64,000 nucleotides of DNA from Actinomadura sp. NBRC 104412 (lineage in GTDB: Bacteria; Actinomycetota; Actinomycetes; Streptosporangiales; Streptosporangiaceae). Positions 52,555 to 61,810 of the stretch are shown piece after piece (position 1 is the first letter of the stretch; each line of letters opens with the position of its first letter). The stretch lies in NCBI RefSeq assembly GCF_030269515.1, contig NZ_BSTM01000016.1, positions 91,457-155,456 on the forward strand. The letters run 5' to 3'. The notes below the pieces were generated by a model that saw only the letters and a program-made list of their open reading frames with translations, was not told the DNA's origin and made no database searches. The translations under genes were made by a program, and so were the position numbers.

Positions 52555-53511
52555 TCACGGCCGTCCGGCCGGGTCGTCCCGGCCCGGGTCGTGCAGCGGG
52601 GGCGGCGGGGCGGCGTCGCGGACACGGCTCCGCCCGCGGCCGCGCCAGCCCGTCACCGGCAGCCCGAACTTGGTCACCAGCCGGTCGGTGAACGGGATCG
52701 GGTGCAGCCGCGCGAGCCGGACCGGCTTGGCGCCCCGGCGCACCTCCACGCGCGCGCCGGGCGGCAGGTCGAGGGTGCGGCGACCGTCGCACCACAGCAC
52801 CGCGCGCGGCGTGTCCGGGAGCACCTCGATCGCCACCGCCGACCGGGGCGACACCACCAGCGGACGCGCGAACAGGGCGTGCGCGCTGATGGGGACGACC
52901 AGCATCGCCTCCACCTCGGGCCACACCACCGGGCCGCCCGCGGAGAACGCGTACGCGGTCGAGCCGGTCGGGGTGGCGCACACCACCCCGTCGCAGCCCC
53001 AGGCCGACAGGGGACGCCCGTCGATCTCGGCGACGACCTCCAGCATCCGCTCCCGTTCGGCCTTCTCCACGGTGACCTCGTTCAAGGCCCACGTGTTCCA
53101 GCCGCCGCCGTTCAGCCGGACCTCGACGTCGATGGTCATCCGTTCCTCGACCTCGAAGCGGCGGCCGACGACCCGGTCGACGGTCGCGGTGAGGTCCTCC
53201 CGCTCGGCCTCGGCCAGGAAGCCCACATGCCCGAGGTTGACCCCGAGCAGCGGGGTTCCGGCGGGCCGCGCCAGGTCGGCCGCGCGCAGCAGCGTCCCGT
53301 CGCCGCCGAGCACGATCACGACCTCGGCCTCCTCGGCCGCCGCGTCGCCCGGCCGGACGTCCACGTCGGCGCGGCCGATGTCCCGCGCCTCGTTCTCGAG
53401 CATCCGCACCGTGATGCCCGCCTGGGTGAGACGCTCGATCACGAGCTGCGCGCTCCGCACCGCCTCGGGCCGTCCCGTATGGGTGACGACCAGCACCGAT
53501 CTCTCACCCAT
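52555..53511 (-). CDS. nadK: NAD kinase
   Basis: 318 residues. It makes NADP from NAD with ATP or polyphosphate. The G-G-D-G-T-L-L-R-A-A motif and N-L-G-H-V-G-F-L-A-E are the family hallmarks, and G-S-T-A-Y-A-F-S-A-G-G-P is the second. ATG 53511 has GGAG 7 nt upstream; a GTG at 53517 is also in frame. Order tlyA-nadK-recN is typical for actinobacteria. Confidence 0.95.
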   Translation of the reverse strand: MGERSVLVVTHTGRPEAVRSAQLVIERLTQAGITVRMLENEARDIGRADVDVRPGDAAAEEAEVVIVLGGDGTLLRAADLARPAGTPLLGVNLGHVGFLAEAEREDLTATVDRVVGRRFEVEERMTIDVEVRLNGGGWNTWALNEVTVEKAERERMLEVVAEIDGRPLSAWGCDGVVCATPTGSTAYAFSAGGPVVWPEVEAMLVVPISAHALFARPLVVSPRSAVAIEVLPDTPRAVLWCDGRRTLDLPPGARVEVRRGAKPVRLARLHPIPFTDRLVTKFGLPVTGWRGRGRSRVRDAAPPPPLHDPGRDDPAGRP

Positions 53512-53568
53512 GCACACGCTCCGTTGTAACGTTCACGCCCGCTTCTACGTCCGGCACGGCGTCCAGGA

Positions 53569-54378
53569 TCACTGCGGCCCCTCGGCGACCGCACGTTCCA
53601 GGTCGGCCTCGTCCAGAGGCGGAGCTCCGGCCCGCAACCACAGGAAGTACTCCACGTTCCCGGCGGGGCCGGGAAGCGGGCTCGCGGTCACTCCCAGCAC
53701 GCCCAGGCCCAGGGTCGCCGCGTGCTCCGCCACACCGCGCACCGCGTCGGCCCGCAACCGGGGGTCGCGTACGACGCCGCCGGCGCCCACGCGGTCCTTG
53801 CCCACCTCGAACTGGGGTTTGACCATCATCGCGTAATCGGCCGCCGGCTCCACGCAGCGCCGGATGGGCTCCAGCACCAGGCGCAGCGAGATGAACGACA
53901 GGTCGGCCACCACTAACCCCGGCGGCGCCGCCTCGGGCTGCCCCAGCATCTCGGGGGTCAGGTCGCGGACGTTGGTCCGTTCGAGGACGGTCACCCGGTC
54001 GTCGGTGCGCAGCGACCAGGCGATCTGGGCCCGTCCCACGTCCACCGCGTAGACGTGCGCGGCCCCGGCCCGCAGCAGCACGTCGGTGAACCCGCCGGTG
54101 GACGCGCCCGCGTCGAGGCAGACCCGGCCCGCGACCTTGAGGTCGGAGAACGCCTCCAGCGCGCCCGCCAGCTTGTGCCCGCCCCGCGAGACGTACTCGG
54201 GACCGGCGTCGGCGGTGTCCACGACGATCGCCGCACCCGCCTCGACCTGCGTGGCGGCCTTGCCGGCCGGCCGCCCTCCGACCCGTACCCGGCCATCGGC
54301 GATCAGTTCGGCGGCGTGCTCGCGGGACCGGGCCAGGCGGCGCCGGACCAGCTCGGCGTCCAGCCTGCGGCGCGTCAT
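53569..54378 (-). CDS. tlyA: TlyA-type rRNA 2'-O-methyltransferase (hemolysin A family)
   Basis: 269 residues. N-terminal S4 RNA-binding domain (R-R-R-L-D-A-E-L-V-R-R-R-L-A), then the FtsJ-like methyltransferase with D-A-G-A-S-T-G-G-F-T-D and K-P-Q-F-E-V-G. TlyA methylates 16S and 23S rRNA; loss gives capreomycin resistance in mycobacteria. The ATG at 54378 overlaps the upstream stop (ATGA). Confidence 0.94.
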   Translation of the reverse strand: MTRRRLDAELVRRRLARSREHAAELIADGRVRVGGRPAGKAATQVEAGAAIVVDTADAGPEYVSRGGHKLAGALEAFSDLKVAGRVCLDAGASTGGFTDVLLRAGAAHVYAVDVGRAQIAWSLRTDDRVTVLERTNVRDLTPEMLGQPEAAPPGLVVADLSFISLRLVLEPIRRCVEPAADYAMMVKPQFEVGKDRVGAGGVVRDPRLRADAVRGVAEHAATLGLGVLGVTASPLPGPAGNVEYFLWLRAGAPPLDEADLERAVAEGPQ

Positions 54379-54797
54379 GGCCGCCGACCGTGCCCCTCCG
54401 GCGGCGCGCCCTGCCCGACGTGACCGCTTCGGCCCGCCATGGCCGTCCGCCACGCACCGGCGGGCCGGGGGACGGGCGGACGGGGTTCGTCCTGCCGGTC
54501 CGCGGAGGTCAGCAGGTCCTGGAGCCGCTGATGGATCTCCTCGAAGACCGCCACGTGCTCGGCCACCGGCGCCGCGTTCAGCTCGCCGAGCCGGGCCAGC
54601 ACCTCGTCCACCCGGGGGTCTCCGGTCGGCTCCACCACCGTCTCGCCCGGACGCGGGGACGGGATCACGGGCGTCGCGGAGGGCGGGCTGGGGAGCCTCC
54701 CGGCGCTCTCCGTACCGGCGGGTGGCGGGAAGGGCGGGGGTGGCGGGAAGGGCGGGGGCGGCTCCTCCACGGGCTCCCCCGCCGCCTCGTCGGACAT
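54375..54797 (-). CDS. Conserved hypothetical protein, proline-rich
   Basis: 140 residues. A Pro-rich first third (P-P-P-P-F-P-P-P-P-P), then an amphipathic segment D-P-R-V-D-E-V-L-A-R-L-G-E-L and E-E-I-H-Q-R-L-Q-D-L-L that looks like a small helical domain. Many actinobacteria have such a protein just before tlyA. SD GGAGGAG 6 nt before ATG 54797. Function unknown; coupling to TlyA suggests a role with it. Confidence 0.8.
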   Translation of the reverse strand: MSDEAAGEPVEEPPPPFPPPPPFPPPAGTESAGRLPSPPSATPVIPSPRPGETVVEPTGDPRVDEVLARLGELNAAPVAEHVAVFEEIHQRLQDLLTSADRQDEPRPPVPRPAGAWRTAMAGRSGHVGQGAPPEGHGRRP

Positions 54798-54933
54798 GCT
54801 CGTCTCCTCCCAGAGAACCCCATCGAAGGCTCCATCGGGGGTTCATCGTCTATGGCGAGTCGCTTCGGGCCCAGTCAGAACGCTACCGTCCCTTCACGAC
54901 ATCGTTGTCGATCGAACGGGGAACAGCCTGACC

Positions 54934-55275
54934 ATGGCGAACGAGGAGGAGTGCCGCGGCGCGCTCGACCGGATCTCACAGCGTCTCGCGGAGGTGGACG
55001 GCGACCGGCTGGCCGAGCACATCGTCGAGCGGACGATCAGCTGCCGGATCACCGATCTGCGGCTCGCGTACCTGACGAGGATCCACGCGGGCGGCCTCGA
55101 CCCGTTCGAGCTCACCGACGCGCCCGAGGACGCCCAGGTCAGGCTGACGGTGGCGAGCGACGACCTGGTCGCGCTCGCGCATGACGAGCTGAACCCCGCC
55201 AAGGCGTGGGCGAGCGGCCGCCTCAAGATCGAGGCGAGCTTCCTGGACCTGCTGCGGCTGCGCAAGCTGCTCTGA
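54934..55275 (+). CDS. SCP2 sterol-binding-fold protein
   Basis: 113 residues. One SCP2-like domain: I-S-C-R-I-T-D-L-R-L-A-Y, then D-A-P-E-D-A-Q-V-R-L-T-V-A-S and W-A-S-G-R-L-K-I-E-A-S. It binds a hydrophobic ligand, unknown here. ATG 54934; an SD-like GGGGAA lies 13 nt upstream, rather far. Divergent from the Pro-rich/tlyA genes. Confidence 0.85.
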   Translation: MANEEECRGALDRISQRLAEVDGDRLAEHIVERTISCRITDLRLAYLTRIHAGGLDPFELTDAPEDAQVRLTVASDDLVALAHDELNPAKAWASGRLKIEASFLDLLRLRKLL

Positions 55276-55299
55276 CCACCCGCCGCGACAACGCCCGGG

Positions 55300-55346
55300 A
55301 GAACGACAGGCCGGGAAGACGACAGGCCCGGGAAAACGACAAGGCC
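55300..55346. repeat. 17-bp tandem repeat, three copies
   Basis: Units CGGGAGAACGACAGG, CGGGAAGACGACAGG and CGGGAAAACGACAAG lie in series between the SCP2 gene and the terminator hairpin. Noncoding. Confidence 0.7.
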
Positions 55347-55368
55347 CCCGCCAGGTCGCGGGGGCCTT
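55341..55368. terminator. Intrinsic terminator between SCP2 and glpQ
   Basis: AAGGCCCCCGC (55341-55351) and GCGGGGGCCTT (55358-55368) are perfectly complementary with a CAGGTC loop. On the minus strand the stem is followed by TTGTCGTTTT, a T-rich tail, so it should end glpQ transcription; on the plus strand it can stop the SCP2 transcript. Confidence 0.88.
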
Positions 55369-55379
55369 GCCCGAACAGG

Positions 55380-56429
55380 TCAGCGGGGCCTGTACGCCCG
55401 GGGCAGGCGCAGACCACGCCGCTCCATGACCCTGCGCAGCCGGTCGGGGTAGTCGGTGATGATCCCGTCCACGCCGTCGTCGATCAGCTTCTCCATGGTC
55501 GGCTCGTCGTCCACCGTCCAGGGGACGACCTTGAGGCCCATGCGGTGGGCCCGGTCGACCATGGCCTTGGTCACGTACGGGCGGTAGCCCGGGTCGGTGA
55601 TCTTGCCGTTCTCCGGCGAGCCGTGCACCGGCGAGAACGCGTCCGCGCCGAAGGACTTGATCGCCTTGAGCGGGTCACCGCCGAAGTCGTCGATGTCGAT
55701 GCCGCCCAGCCAGGGTGACTTTCCGGGCTGGCCCGTCTGCAGGAAGGTGATGTTGGTCAGCGCGACCAGCGGCAGCCGCCTTTCGACCTGCCGCATCCGC
55801 ATGAGGGCGCCCCAGTCGAAGCTCTGGATGGTCACCTGCTTGAGCATGCGCGCACGCCGGATCTCCCTCGCGGTGACCTGGACGAACTGTTCACGCGGAG
55901 CGGTCTCGTGCGGCGCGCCCGCCTCCACCTTGGTCTCGATGTTGAGCTTCACGCCGTACGCACGGTAGCGGTGCACCAGAGCGAACACCTCGCTCAGCAG
56001 CGCCATCTTCTGACCGGGCACGGTCCGCTGCCCCGGGTGCGCGGCACTTGGGGTCGAGCCGCAGTCCATGGTGCGGATCTGCTTGAGCGTCAGCGTGTGG
56101 ATGTACTTGCCCACGTACGGGAACTCGGGGTCGTTCGGCGTCGCCGGGGCGGTGTCCAGGCACGTGCGGTTGCTGATCCGCCGGTCGTGCGTGACCACCG
56201 CCTGTCCGTCCTCGGTGATCTGCACGTCCAGTTCCAATGTGCTGACGCCGAGTTGGAGCGCGTTCTCGAAGGCGGGGATGGTGCTCTCCACGACCAGTCC
56301 CATGCCGCCCCGGTGTGCCTGAAGGTCGAACGCCTTGCGTTTGCCGTGAGGGTGCCCACCGGCCAGAGCCGGAGATCCTGTTCCGGCGAGCACCGCTACT
56401 ACCATGCCGATTACCAGTAGACGTCTCAT
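55380..56429 (-). CDS. Secreted glycerophosphodiester phosphodiesterase
   Basis: 349 residues. Sec signal peptide (R-R-L-L-V-I-G-M-V-V-A-V-L-A-G) with cleavage near A-L-A. The GDPD catalytic start L-Q-A-H-R-G-G-M-G, then T-L-E-L-D-V-Q-I-T and V-T-H-D-R-R supply the His, Glu and Asp/His active-site residues. Hydrolyses glycerophosphodiesters to glycerol 3-phosphate outside the cell. GGAGGG 6 nt before ATG 56429. No convincing PHO box found in the 190-nt upstream region (56430-56618). Confidence 0.92.
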   Translation of the reverse strand: MRRLLVIGMVVAVLAGTGSPALAGGHPHGKRKAFDLQAHRGGMGLVVESTIPAFENALQLGVSTLELDVQITEDGQAVVTHDRRISNRTCLDTAPATPNDPEFPYVGKYIHTLTLKQIRTMDCGSTPSAAHPGQRTVPGQKMALLSEVFALVHRYRAYGVKLNIETKVEAGAPHETAPREQFVQVTAREIRRARMLKQVTIQSFDWGALMRMRQVERRLPLVALTNITFLQTGQPGKSPWLGGIDIDDFGGDPLKAIKSFGADAFSPVHGSPENGKITDPGYRPYVTKAMVDRAHRMGLKVVPWTVDDEPTMEKLIDDGVDGIITDYPDRLRRVMERRGLRLPRAYRPR

Positions 56430-56618
56430 GGAGATCCCTCCAGATGGAAACTCTGGGAGAGATCACCATCCACCGGTTGCCTCCTGGAGAACGTCAGTCG
56501 ACCCTCGCCGGAACACCGCCGTTCTTTGCTCACCCCACGCAGCAAGCCACCGCCAGGCCACCCAAGGCGAGACCTACGACATCACCCGGTCAACCAGCCG
56601 ACACCGCCCCGGCCGCCA

Positions 56619-57641
56619 CTAGCCAGAGCGTCCAAGAGGCAAACGCTGCAACGCCGAGCTCAGTGCGGCCGCCTCTGGCGGAGTCTCCCTGCTCCACGCG
56701 GCACCGGCCAAGGCCCTCAGCCCGTCGTAGGCATCACCGTCACCGGTCAACGCCACCCGGTCGCCTTCCCAACGGGCGGTCCAGCCCGCACAGCGGAAGC
56801 GGTCACCCTCGGTTTCCACTCCCCGATGCGGGACGAGCAGTCCGGTCAGATCCTGGGCGAAATAGGTCGGGCGTTGATGAGGTGGGGCAGTAAGAACCTC
56901 CATCGGGTCGGTCACGCCCGTGAACACCAGAAGACTGTCGGACCCTCCGTTGTGAGCGCCCTCGATGTCGGTGTCGAGCCGGTCGCCCACCACCAGCGGT
57001 CGTTGCGCCCCCGTACGCAGGATCGACTCATGGTGAAGGATCCGCTCGGGTTTGCCCGTGATGATGGGCTCCACCCCGGTGGCCGCGGTGATGACCCTGA
57101 GAAGCGCCCCATTGCCGGGCTGGATCCGCCCGCCGCCTCCCGGGATCGTGAGATCCCCGTTGGAACCCACGAACAGCGCACCGTCCCGTACGGCCCTGGT
57201 CCCTTCGGCGATCAAACCGTAGGACAGCCCGGGGTCGTACCCCTGCACCACCGCGGCCGGGCGTTCCGAGGCCACGGACACAGGCCGCAGCCCCTGCTCG
57301 TACAGCGCCTGCCGCAACCCCATGCCGCCGACGACCAGCACCTTGGAATGCGCGGGCAACCGCTCCGCGAGCAGGCGAGCCGCCGCCTGCGCCGAGGTGA
57401 CCACGTCCTCCGCCCCTGCCGGCACACCCACGTCCGTCAGGATCGACGCGACCGCCGACGGCGTCCGCGAGGCGTTGTTGGTGACGAACGCGAGCCGCTG
57501 ACCTGCGGCACGGGCCTTCTCCAGCGCCTCGACCGCCCTGGGGACGGCCTTGTACCCGATGTAGACGACACCGTCGAGATCGAGCAGGGCCACGTCGTAG
57601 GTCTCGCTGAGCGGGCGGTCACTGCTCTTCATCGCGTCCAT
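56619..57641 (-). CDS. HAD-IIA family phosphatase
   Basis: 340 residues. Nucleophile motif A-L-L-D-L-D-G-V-V-Y-I-G (first Asp nucleophile), T-N-N-A-S-R motif II, and G-D-R-L-D-T-D-I-E motif IV. The C2-type cap places it with NagD/phosphoglycolate-like phosphatases; substrate unknown. ATG 57641 or 57632. It follows the TPR gene by 62 nt in the same direction. Confidence 0.9.
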   Translation of the reverse strand: MDAMKSSDRPLSETYDVALLDLDGVVYIGYKAVPRAVEALEKARAAGQRLAFVTNNASRTPSAVASILTDVGVPAGAEDVVTSAQAAARLLAERLPAHSKVLVVGGMGLRQALYEQGLRPVSVASERPAAVVQGYDPGLSYGLIAEGTRAVRDGALFVGSNGDLTIPGGGGRIQPGNGALLRVITAATGVEPIITGKPERILHHESILRTGAQRPLVVGDRLDTDIEGAHNGGSDSLLVFTGVTDPMEVLTAPPHQRPTYFAQDLTGLLVPHRGVETEGDRFRCAGWTARWEGDRVALTGDGDAYDGLRALAGAAWSRETPPEAAALSSALQRLPLGRSG

Positions 57642-57703
57642 CGCGGCATCGTACGAAAGGCCCCAGAGCCCTTCTTAGTGCACCCTGCTCACCGGCGGGA
57701 GGC

Positions 57704-58153
57704 TCACTTGCGGAATTTCAGCGTCGCGCGTGCGTGACGCAGCGCGTTGGCGTAGTCCTTGTTCTCCGGACGCATGGCGGCCGCGAGCGCCAGCGGTTCC
57801 ACCGCCCGCTCGAACTGGCCTAAGCGGCTCAGCGAAAGACCCAGGCCGAACAGGGCGTAGTCCTCGGCCGGGTCCTCCTCGACGATGCTCCGGAAATTGT
57901 CGGCGGCCTCCTGGAACTGCCGAGCCCCGTACTGCGCGCGGGCCAGAGCCTCACGGATCGAACGCGAGCGCGGCTCCGCCTCCGCCGCCCGCGACAGCAC
58001 CTGGACGGCGGCCGCCGCGCTCCCCGATCTCAGCAGCCGCAGACCACGCGTGTACCACTCGTACACCCCGCCGCCCGGCCCGGCGGGGTCGGGATGCCCT
58101 CCCGGATCGCCGCCGGTGGAATCGTCCGCCCGTCCCGATCCTTGAACCTTCAT
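57704..58153 (-). CDS. TPR-repeat protein
   Basis: 149 residues. Three degenerate tetratricopeptide units: Y-T-R-G-L-R-L-L-R-S-G-S-A-A-A-A-V-Q-V-L, then F-Q-E-A-A-D-N-F-R-S-I-V and F-E-R-A-V-E-P-L-A-L-A-A-A-M. Gly/Pro-rich N-terminus. GGAGG 5 nt before ATG 58153. Shares a divergent promoter region of 42 nt with the DUF1015 gene. Interaction role only inferred. Confidence 0.85.
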   Translation of the reverse strand: MKVQGSGRADDSTGGDPGGHPDPAGPGGGVYEWYTRGLRLLRSGSAAAAVQVLSRAAEAEPRSRSIREALARAQYGARQFQEAADNFRSIVEEDPAEDYALFGLGLSLSRLGQFERAVEPLALAAAMRPENKDYANALRHARATLKFRK

Positions 58154-58195
58154 GTGGACCTCCCATCGGACGCCGAGCATCCCTCGCTGGCTAGC

Positions 58196-59512
58196 ATGCC
58201 CACGGTGGACGGCGATCTCCCCTCCGGGCCGACCCCGGAGGAGTTCAGCGCCCGGATCTTCGGGTCGACGGCCCCTCGCTCCGGGGCGGGCCTTGAGCTG
58301 GCGCCGTTCCGCGGCGTCCGGTTCGCCCCCTCGATCGACCCCGAGGCGGTGACCAGCCCCCCGTACGACCTGCTGGACCGTGAGCAGGTCGAGCGGCTGA
58401 AGGCAGGCGGGGGCCACAACATCGTCCGGATCACGCTCCCCACCGACTACGGCGAGGCGGCCGCCACCCTCCGGCGCTGGCTGGACGACGGGTCCCTCGT
58501 CCACGACCCCGACCCGGCGCTCTACGTCTACGAGACCGCGGGCCAGCGCGGCCTCATCGGCGCCCTGGGCCTGCGTCCCGAGAGCGACCGGGTGATCCTC
58601 CCGCACGAGAACGTCTATCCCGGACCCGTGCGCGACCGGCTCGCCCTGATGGTCGAGACCCGCGCCAACCTGGAGCCGATCTTCCTGGTGTACGAGGGCG
58701 GCGGCGACGCCTCGCAGATCCTCGACGAGGCGGTCGACGGCTCACCGCTCATGGACTTCCACACCGGTGACCAGCGGCACCGGCTCTGGCGCATCGCCGA
58801 CCCGGCGCTCCACGCCCGTATCGCCGCGGACCTTGCCCACCGGCAGGCTCTCATCGCCGACGGCCACCACCGCTACGCCACCTACCGGGCCCTGCAAGCG
58901 CGCCACAACAACACGCCCTTGGACAGCCCCACCCCGCCGAGGTCCGGCAACCCCTGGGACTACGGTCTCGCCCTGCTGGTCGACTCCACGCGTTACCCAC
59001 CCCACCTAGGCGCCATCCACCGCGTCCTACCGAGCCTCCCGCCCGAGAAAGCCCTCCAACTGGCCGCCAAAGCCTTCGAGACGGCCCGGCTCGCCTGGCC
59101 GGAAGCCCTCCCCGCCCTGAAAGGCGCCGATGGCCCGGCATTCCTTCTAGCGGGCGGCGAGACGCCCTACCTGCTCACCAATCCCGCCCCGGCCTACCTC
59201 GAACGCACCATGCCCGCGCAGCACTCCGCACGCTGGCGCAACCTCGGCACGGCCGTACTGGACCACCTCTTGATCAGGCATCTCTGGCGGGTACCCGAGG
59301 ACGAACAGAGCGTCGAAGTCGTCCACGACGACCCGCTGCTGGCCCTGAACCGCGCCCGCCACACCGGCGGCACCGCAGTGATCCTCAACCCCCTCAAGGT
59401 CGAGGAAGTCCTGGCCATAGCCGCCCAAGGCGAACGCGTCCCGCGGAAGTCCACCTCCTTCGGCCCCAAACCCCGGACAGGTCTGGTCCTGCGGCTCCTC
59501 TCCCTTCCCTGA
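58196..59512 (+). CDS. DUF1015 family protein
   Basis: 438 residues. The family block P-F-R-G-V-R-F-A-P-S at the start, I-V-R-I-T-L-P-T, and G-H-H-R-Y-A-T-Y are the DUF1015 hallmarks. The family looks enzyme-like, but no function is established. ATG 58196, no clear SD. Divergent from the TPR gene. Confidence 0.87.
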   Translation: MPTVDGDLPSGPTPEEFSARIFGSTAPRSGAGLELAPFRGVRFAPSIDPEAVTSPPYDLLDREQVERLKAGGGHNIVRITLPTDYGEAAATLRRWLDDGSLVHDPDPALYVYETAGQRGLIGALGLRPESDRVILPHENVYPGPVRDRLALMVETRANLEPIFLVYEGGGDASQILDEAVDGSPLMDFHTGDQRHRLWRIADPALHARIAADLAHRQALIADGHHRYATYRALQARHNNTPLDSPTPPRSGNPWDYGLALLVDSTRYPPHLGAIHRVLPSLPPEKALQLAAKAFETARLAWPEALPALKGADGPAFLLAGGETPYLLTNPAPAYLERTMPAQHSARWRNLGTAVLDHLLIRHLWRVPEDEQSVEVVHDDPLLALNRARHTGGTAVILNPLKVEEVLAIAAQGERVPRKSTSFGPKPRTGLVLRLLSLP

Positions 59513-59567
59513 CCCGTCGAAGACCCCGCGGATTGTGGATGGCCGGCCGGCGCGCGATGATCGCCGG

Positions 59568-60503
59568 ATGGAGTCCACGGTCACACCCCTCGGTGGCGGC
59601 GTCTACGAGATCGACACGCGGATGGCGGGCTACCCCGGCATCACGGCGGGATACCTGATCCTTTCGGATCGGCCATGCCTGGTGGAGCCGGGCACGGCCG
59701 GTTCCGCACCGGTCGTGCGGCGGGCGCTGGACGAACTGGGCGTCGGCGCCGCCGATCTGGCGACGGTCGTGGTCACCCACATCCACCTCGACCACGCGGG
59801 CGGTGTGGGTGACATCGCCGAGATGTATCCCGAGGCGCAAGTCGTGGTGCATGAGAAGGGCGCGCGGCACCTGGCGTCACCCGAGCGGCTCATGCGCAGC
59901 GCCAGGATGGTCTACGGCAGCAAGCTCGACACGCTGTTCGGCGAGCTGAAACCCACGGAACAGGCCAGGATTCACGCCGTCGAGGAGACCGGGGTCATCG
60001 ACCTGGGCGGGGGAAGGCGGCTGGAGTCCTACTACTCCCCCGGCCATGCCAAGCACCACGTCGGCCTGCTCGACTCCCAGACCGGCGACCTGTACGTGGG
60101 CGATGCCGTCGGCGTCTACATACCGGAGACCAAGGATCTGAGACCGGCCACGCCGCCCCCGGACTTCGACCTGAAGACGGCGCTCGGCTCGCTCCGCAAG
60201 TTCCGGGAACTGGGACCCCAGCGCCTGCTGTTCGCCCACTACGGTCCGGTGGCGGAGGTGGACGACACGCTGGAGCGGTCCGCGGAGGAGCTGAGGGCCT
60301 GGGTGGACATGGTGAAGGACGCACGGGACGCGGGCCTGGACCTGGACCACGCGGTGGCGATGGTGCGAGACCGCACCAGGGAGCGCTACGCGTTCGACTG
60401 GGACGCGGTAGACCCCGGCCAGACCGCGAAGTACGAGATCCTCGAAGGCACGGAATCCAACGTGCAGGGCATCATGCACGCCCTGGACCGGCAGGACCGG
60501 TGA
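59568..60503 (+). CDS. MBL-fold hydrolase
   Basis: 311 residues. H-x-H-x-D-H reads V-T-H-I-H-L-D-H-A-G-G, then Y-S-P-G-H-A-K-H-H-V and Y-V-G-D-A-V; the C-terminal helix region is long. Active dinuclear metal site is likely. ATG 59568. Follows DUF1015 by 55 nt. Substrate unknown. Confidence 0.87.
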   Translation: MESTVTPLGGGVYEIDTRMAGYPGITAGYLILSDRPCLVEPGTAGSAPVVRRALDELGVGAADLATVVVTHIHLDHAGGVGDIAEMYPEAQVVVHEKGARHLASPERLMRSARMVYGSKLDTLFGELKPTEQARIHAVEETGVIDLGGGRRLESYYSPGHAKHHVGLLDSQTGDLYVGDAVGVYIPETKDLRPATPPPDFDLKTALGSLRKFRELGPQRLLFAHYGPVAEVDDTLERSAEELRAWVDMVKDARDAGLDLDHAVAMVRDRTRERYAFDWDAVDPGQTAKYEILEGTESNVQGIMHALDRQDR

Positions 60504-60528
60504 GGGCGGCCATGGGCCAGTAGCGAGG

Positions 60529-61698
60529 TCAGTGGCGGAAGGGGCCGGTCACCTCGTAGGTGTAGCCGTCCGTGCCTGCGGACACACCGCTCTCGCCGCG
60601 CTGGGAGGAGAAATACAGGCGGGTCCCATCGGGTGAGAAGGCCGGGCCGGTGATCTCGGACTCCTCGTGTCCGAGGACGCGCAGGAAGGGCGCGACCGTG
60701 CCCTCCGGCGTGATGAGGTTGATCTCCATGTTGCCGCCGTCCTCGGCGACGAACAGGTCCCCGGAGGCGGCGCCGGTGATGTTGTCCACGCCCGTCAACG
60801 GCGGTTCGCCGCCGGTCACCAGGTCGTCGTCGTACGCCAGGTCGAGCCTCTGGGCGGCCGCGTCGTACGCCCAGACACGGTTGTCGCCCTTGGTGGTGAA
60901 GTAGCAGATGCCGTTCGCGTAGTAGCAGCCCTCGCCACCGTCGAACCGCATCGCTCCGGACACCTGCTCGCGCGTGGGCGTTATCCAGAGGCGGGGCGAG
61001 GGGACCCGCGCCCAGGTGACGGGGCCTGTGCCCGAGCCCACCAGGACTTCGAGAGTGCCCTCGGTCAGGTCGCCCCAGGTCTGCGGACGGAACCGGTAGA
61101 AGCATCCGTCCGATTGGTCCTCGGTGAGGTAGATGACCCCGCGCTCTGGGTCGCAGGCGGCGGCCTCGTGCTTGAACCGGCCCATGGCCGGGCGTGCCCT
61201 GGCCGGCTGCCGGCCGCGCGGGTCCGTCTCGTGCACCAGGCCGATGTCGTGCTCCTCGCAGGACAGCCACGTGCCCCAGGGGGTGGCGCCGCCGGCACAG
61301 TTGATGCTGGTGCCAAGCAGGATGCGGTACGCCGATGTGACCGTGCCGTCCGCACCGAAACGTATGGCGGAGGCGCCGCCTACCAAGGGCACCTCGGAAT
61401 TGCTCACGTAGATCCAGCCGTCGCCGTCGCGGAAGCACGCGCCGCCGTCCGGCGCCGGGTGCCAGACGTACCGCGTACCCGGCACGCGCCGCAGCGAGCG
61501 GGCGACGATGCGGCTGGTGAACCCGGCGGGGAGCTGGACGCCGTTCGCGTCGGCCGGCAGCAGGCCCCCGTACGGGCCGGGGCCGGGCTGAGCGGGCCCG
61601 GCCAAAGCCTGCTGCCACAGCGCCCCCGAAAAGGCGGCCGTGCCACCGGCGACCGCGGCGGCCCTGAGGAAGACACGTCGGTTCAAGGGGGTGGGCAT
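60529..61698 (-). CDS. PhoX-like (DUF839) Tat-exported protein
   Basis: 389 residues. Tat signal L-N-R-R-V-F-L-R-A-A-A-V-A-G-G with a hydrophobic stretch and a cleavage-like A-L-A. The beta-propeller body matches DUF839: C-A-G-G-A-T-P-W-G-T-W-L-S-C-E-E, D-N-I-T-G-A-A-S-G-D-L-F-V-A-E-D. PhoX alkaline phosphatases share this fold, calcium and iron sites; whether all metal ligands are kept is not clear. ATG 61698 with GAGG 6 nt upstream. Confidence 0.87.
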   Translation of the reverse strand: MPTPLNRRVFLRAAAVAGGTAAFSGALWQQALAGPAQPGPGPYGGLLPADANGVQLPAGFTSRIVARSLRRVPGTRYVWHPAPDGGACFRDGDGWIYVSNSEVPLVGGASAIRFGADGTVTSAYRILLGTSINCAGGATPWGTWLSCEEHDIGLVHETDPRGRQPARARPAMGRFKHEAAACDPERGVIYLTEDQSDGCFYRFRPQTWGDLTEGTLEVLVGSGTGPVTWARVPSPRLWITPTREQVSGAMRFDGGEGCYYANGICYFTTKGDNRVWAYDAAAQRLDLAYDDDLVTGGEPPLTGVDNITGAASGDLFVAEDGGNMEINLITPEGTVAPFLRVLGHEESEITGPAFSPDGTRLYFSSQRGESGVSAGTDGYTYEVTGPFRH

Positions 61699-61810
61699 GA
61701 CGCACCTCACGAGATCGTCCCGATTCCGAGGGAGTCGATCAGCGGCCGATGACCCCCTCACCCCCGAAATGCCACGACCTCGTGAATATCAGGCGAATCA
61801 CCCAGACCGG

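Noticed and set aside
56430..56618. PHO box before the secreted phosphodiesterase gene
   Set aside because: I looked for GTTCA-type direct repeats at 11-bp spacing and found no convincing pair.
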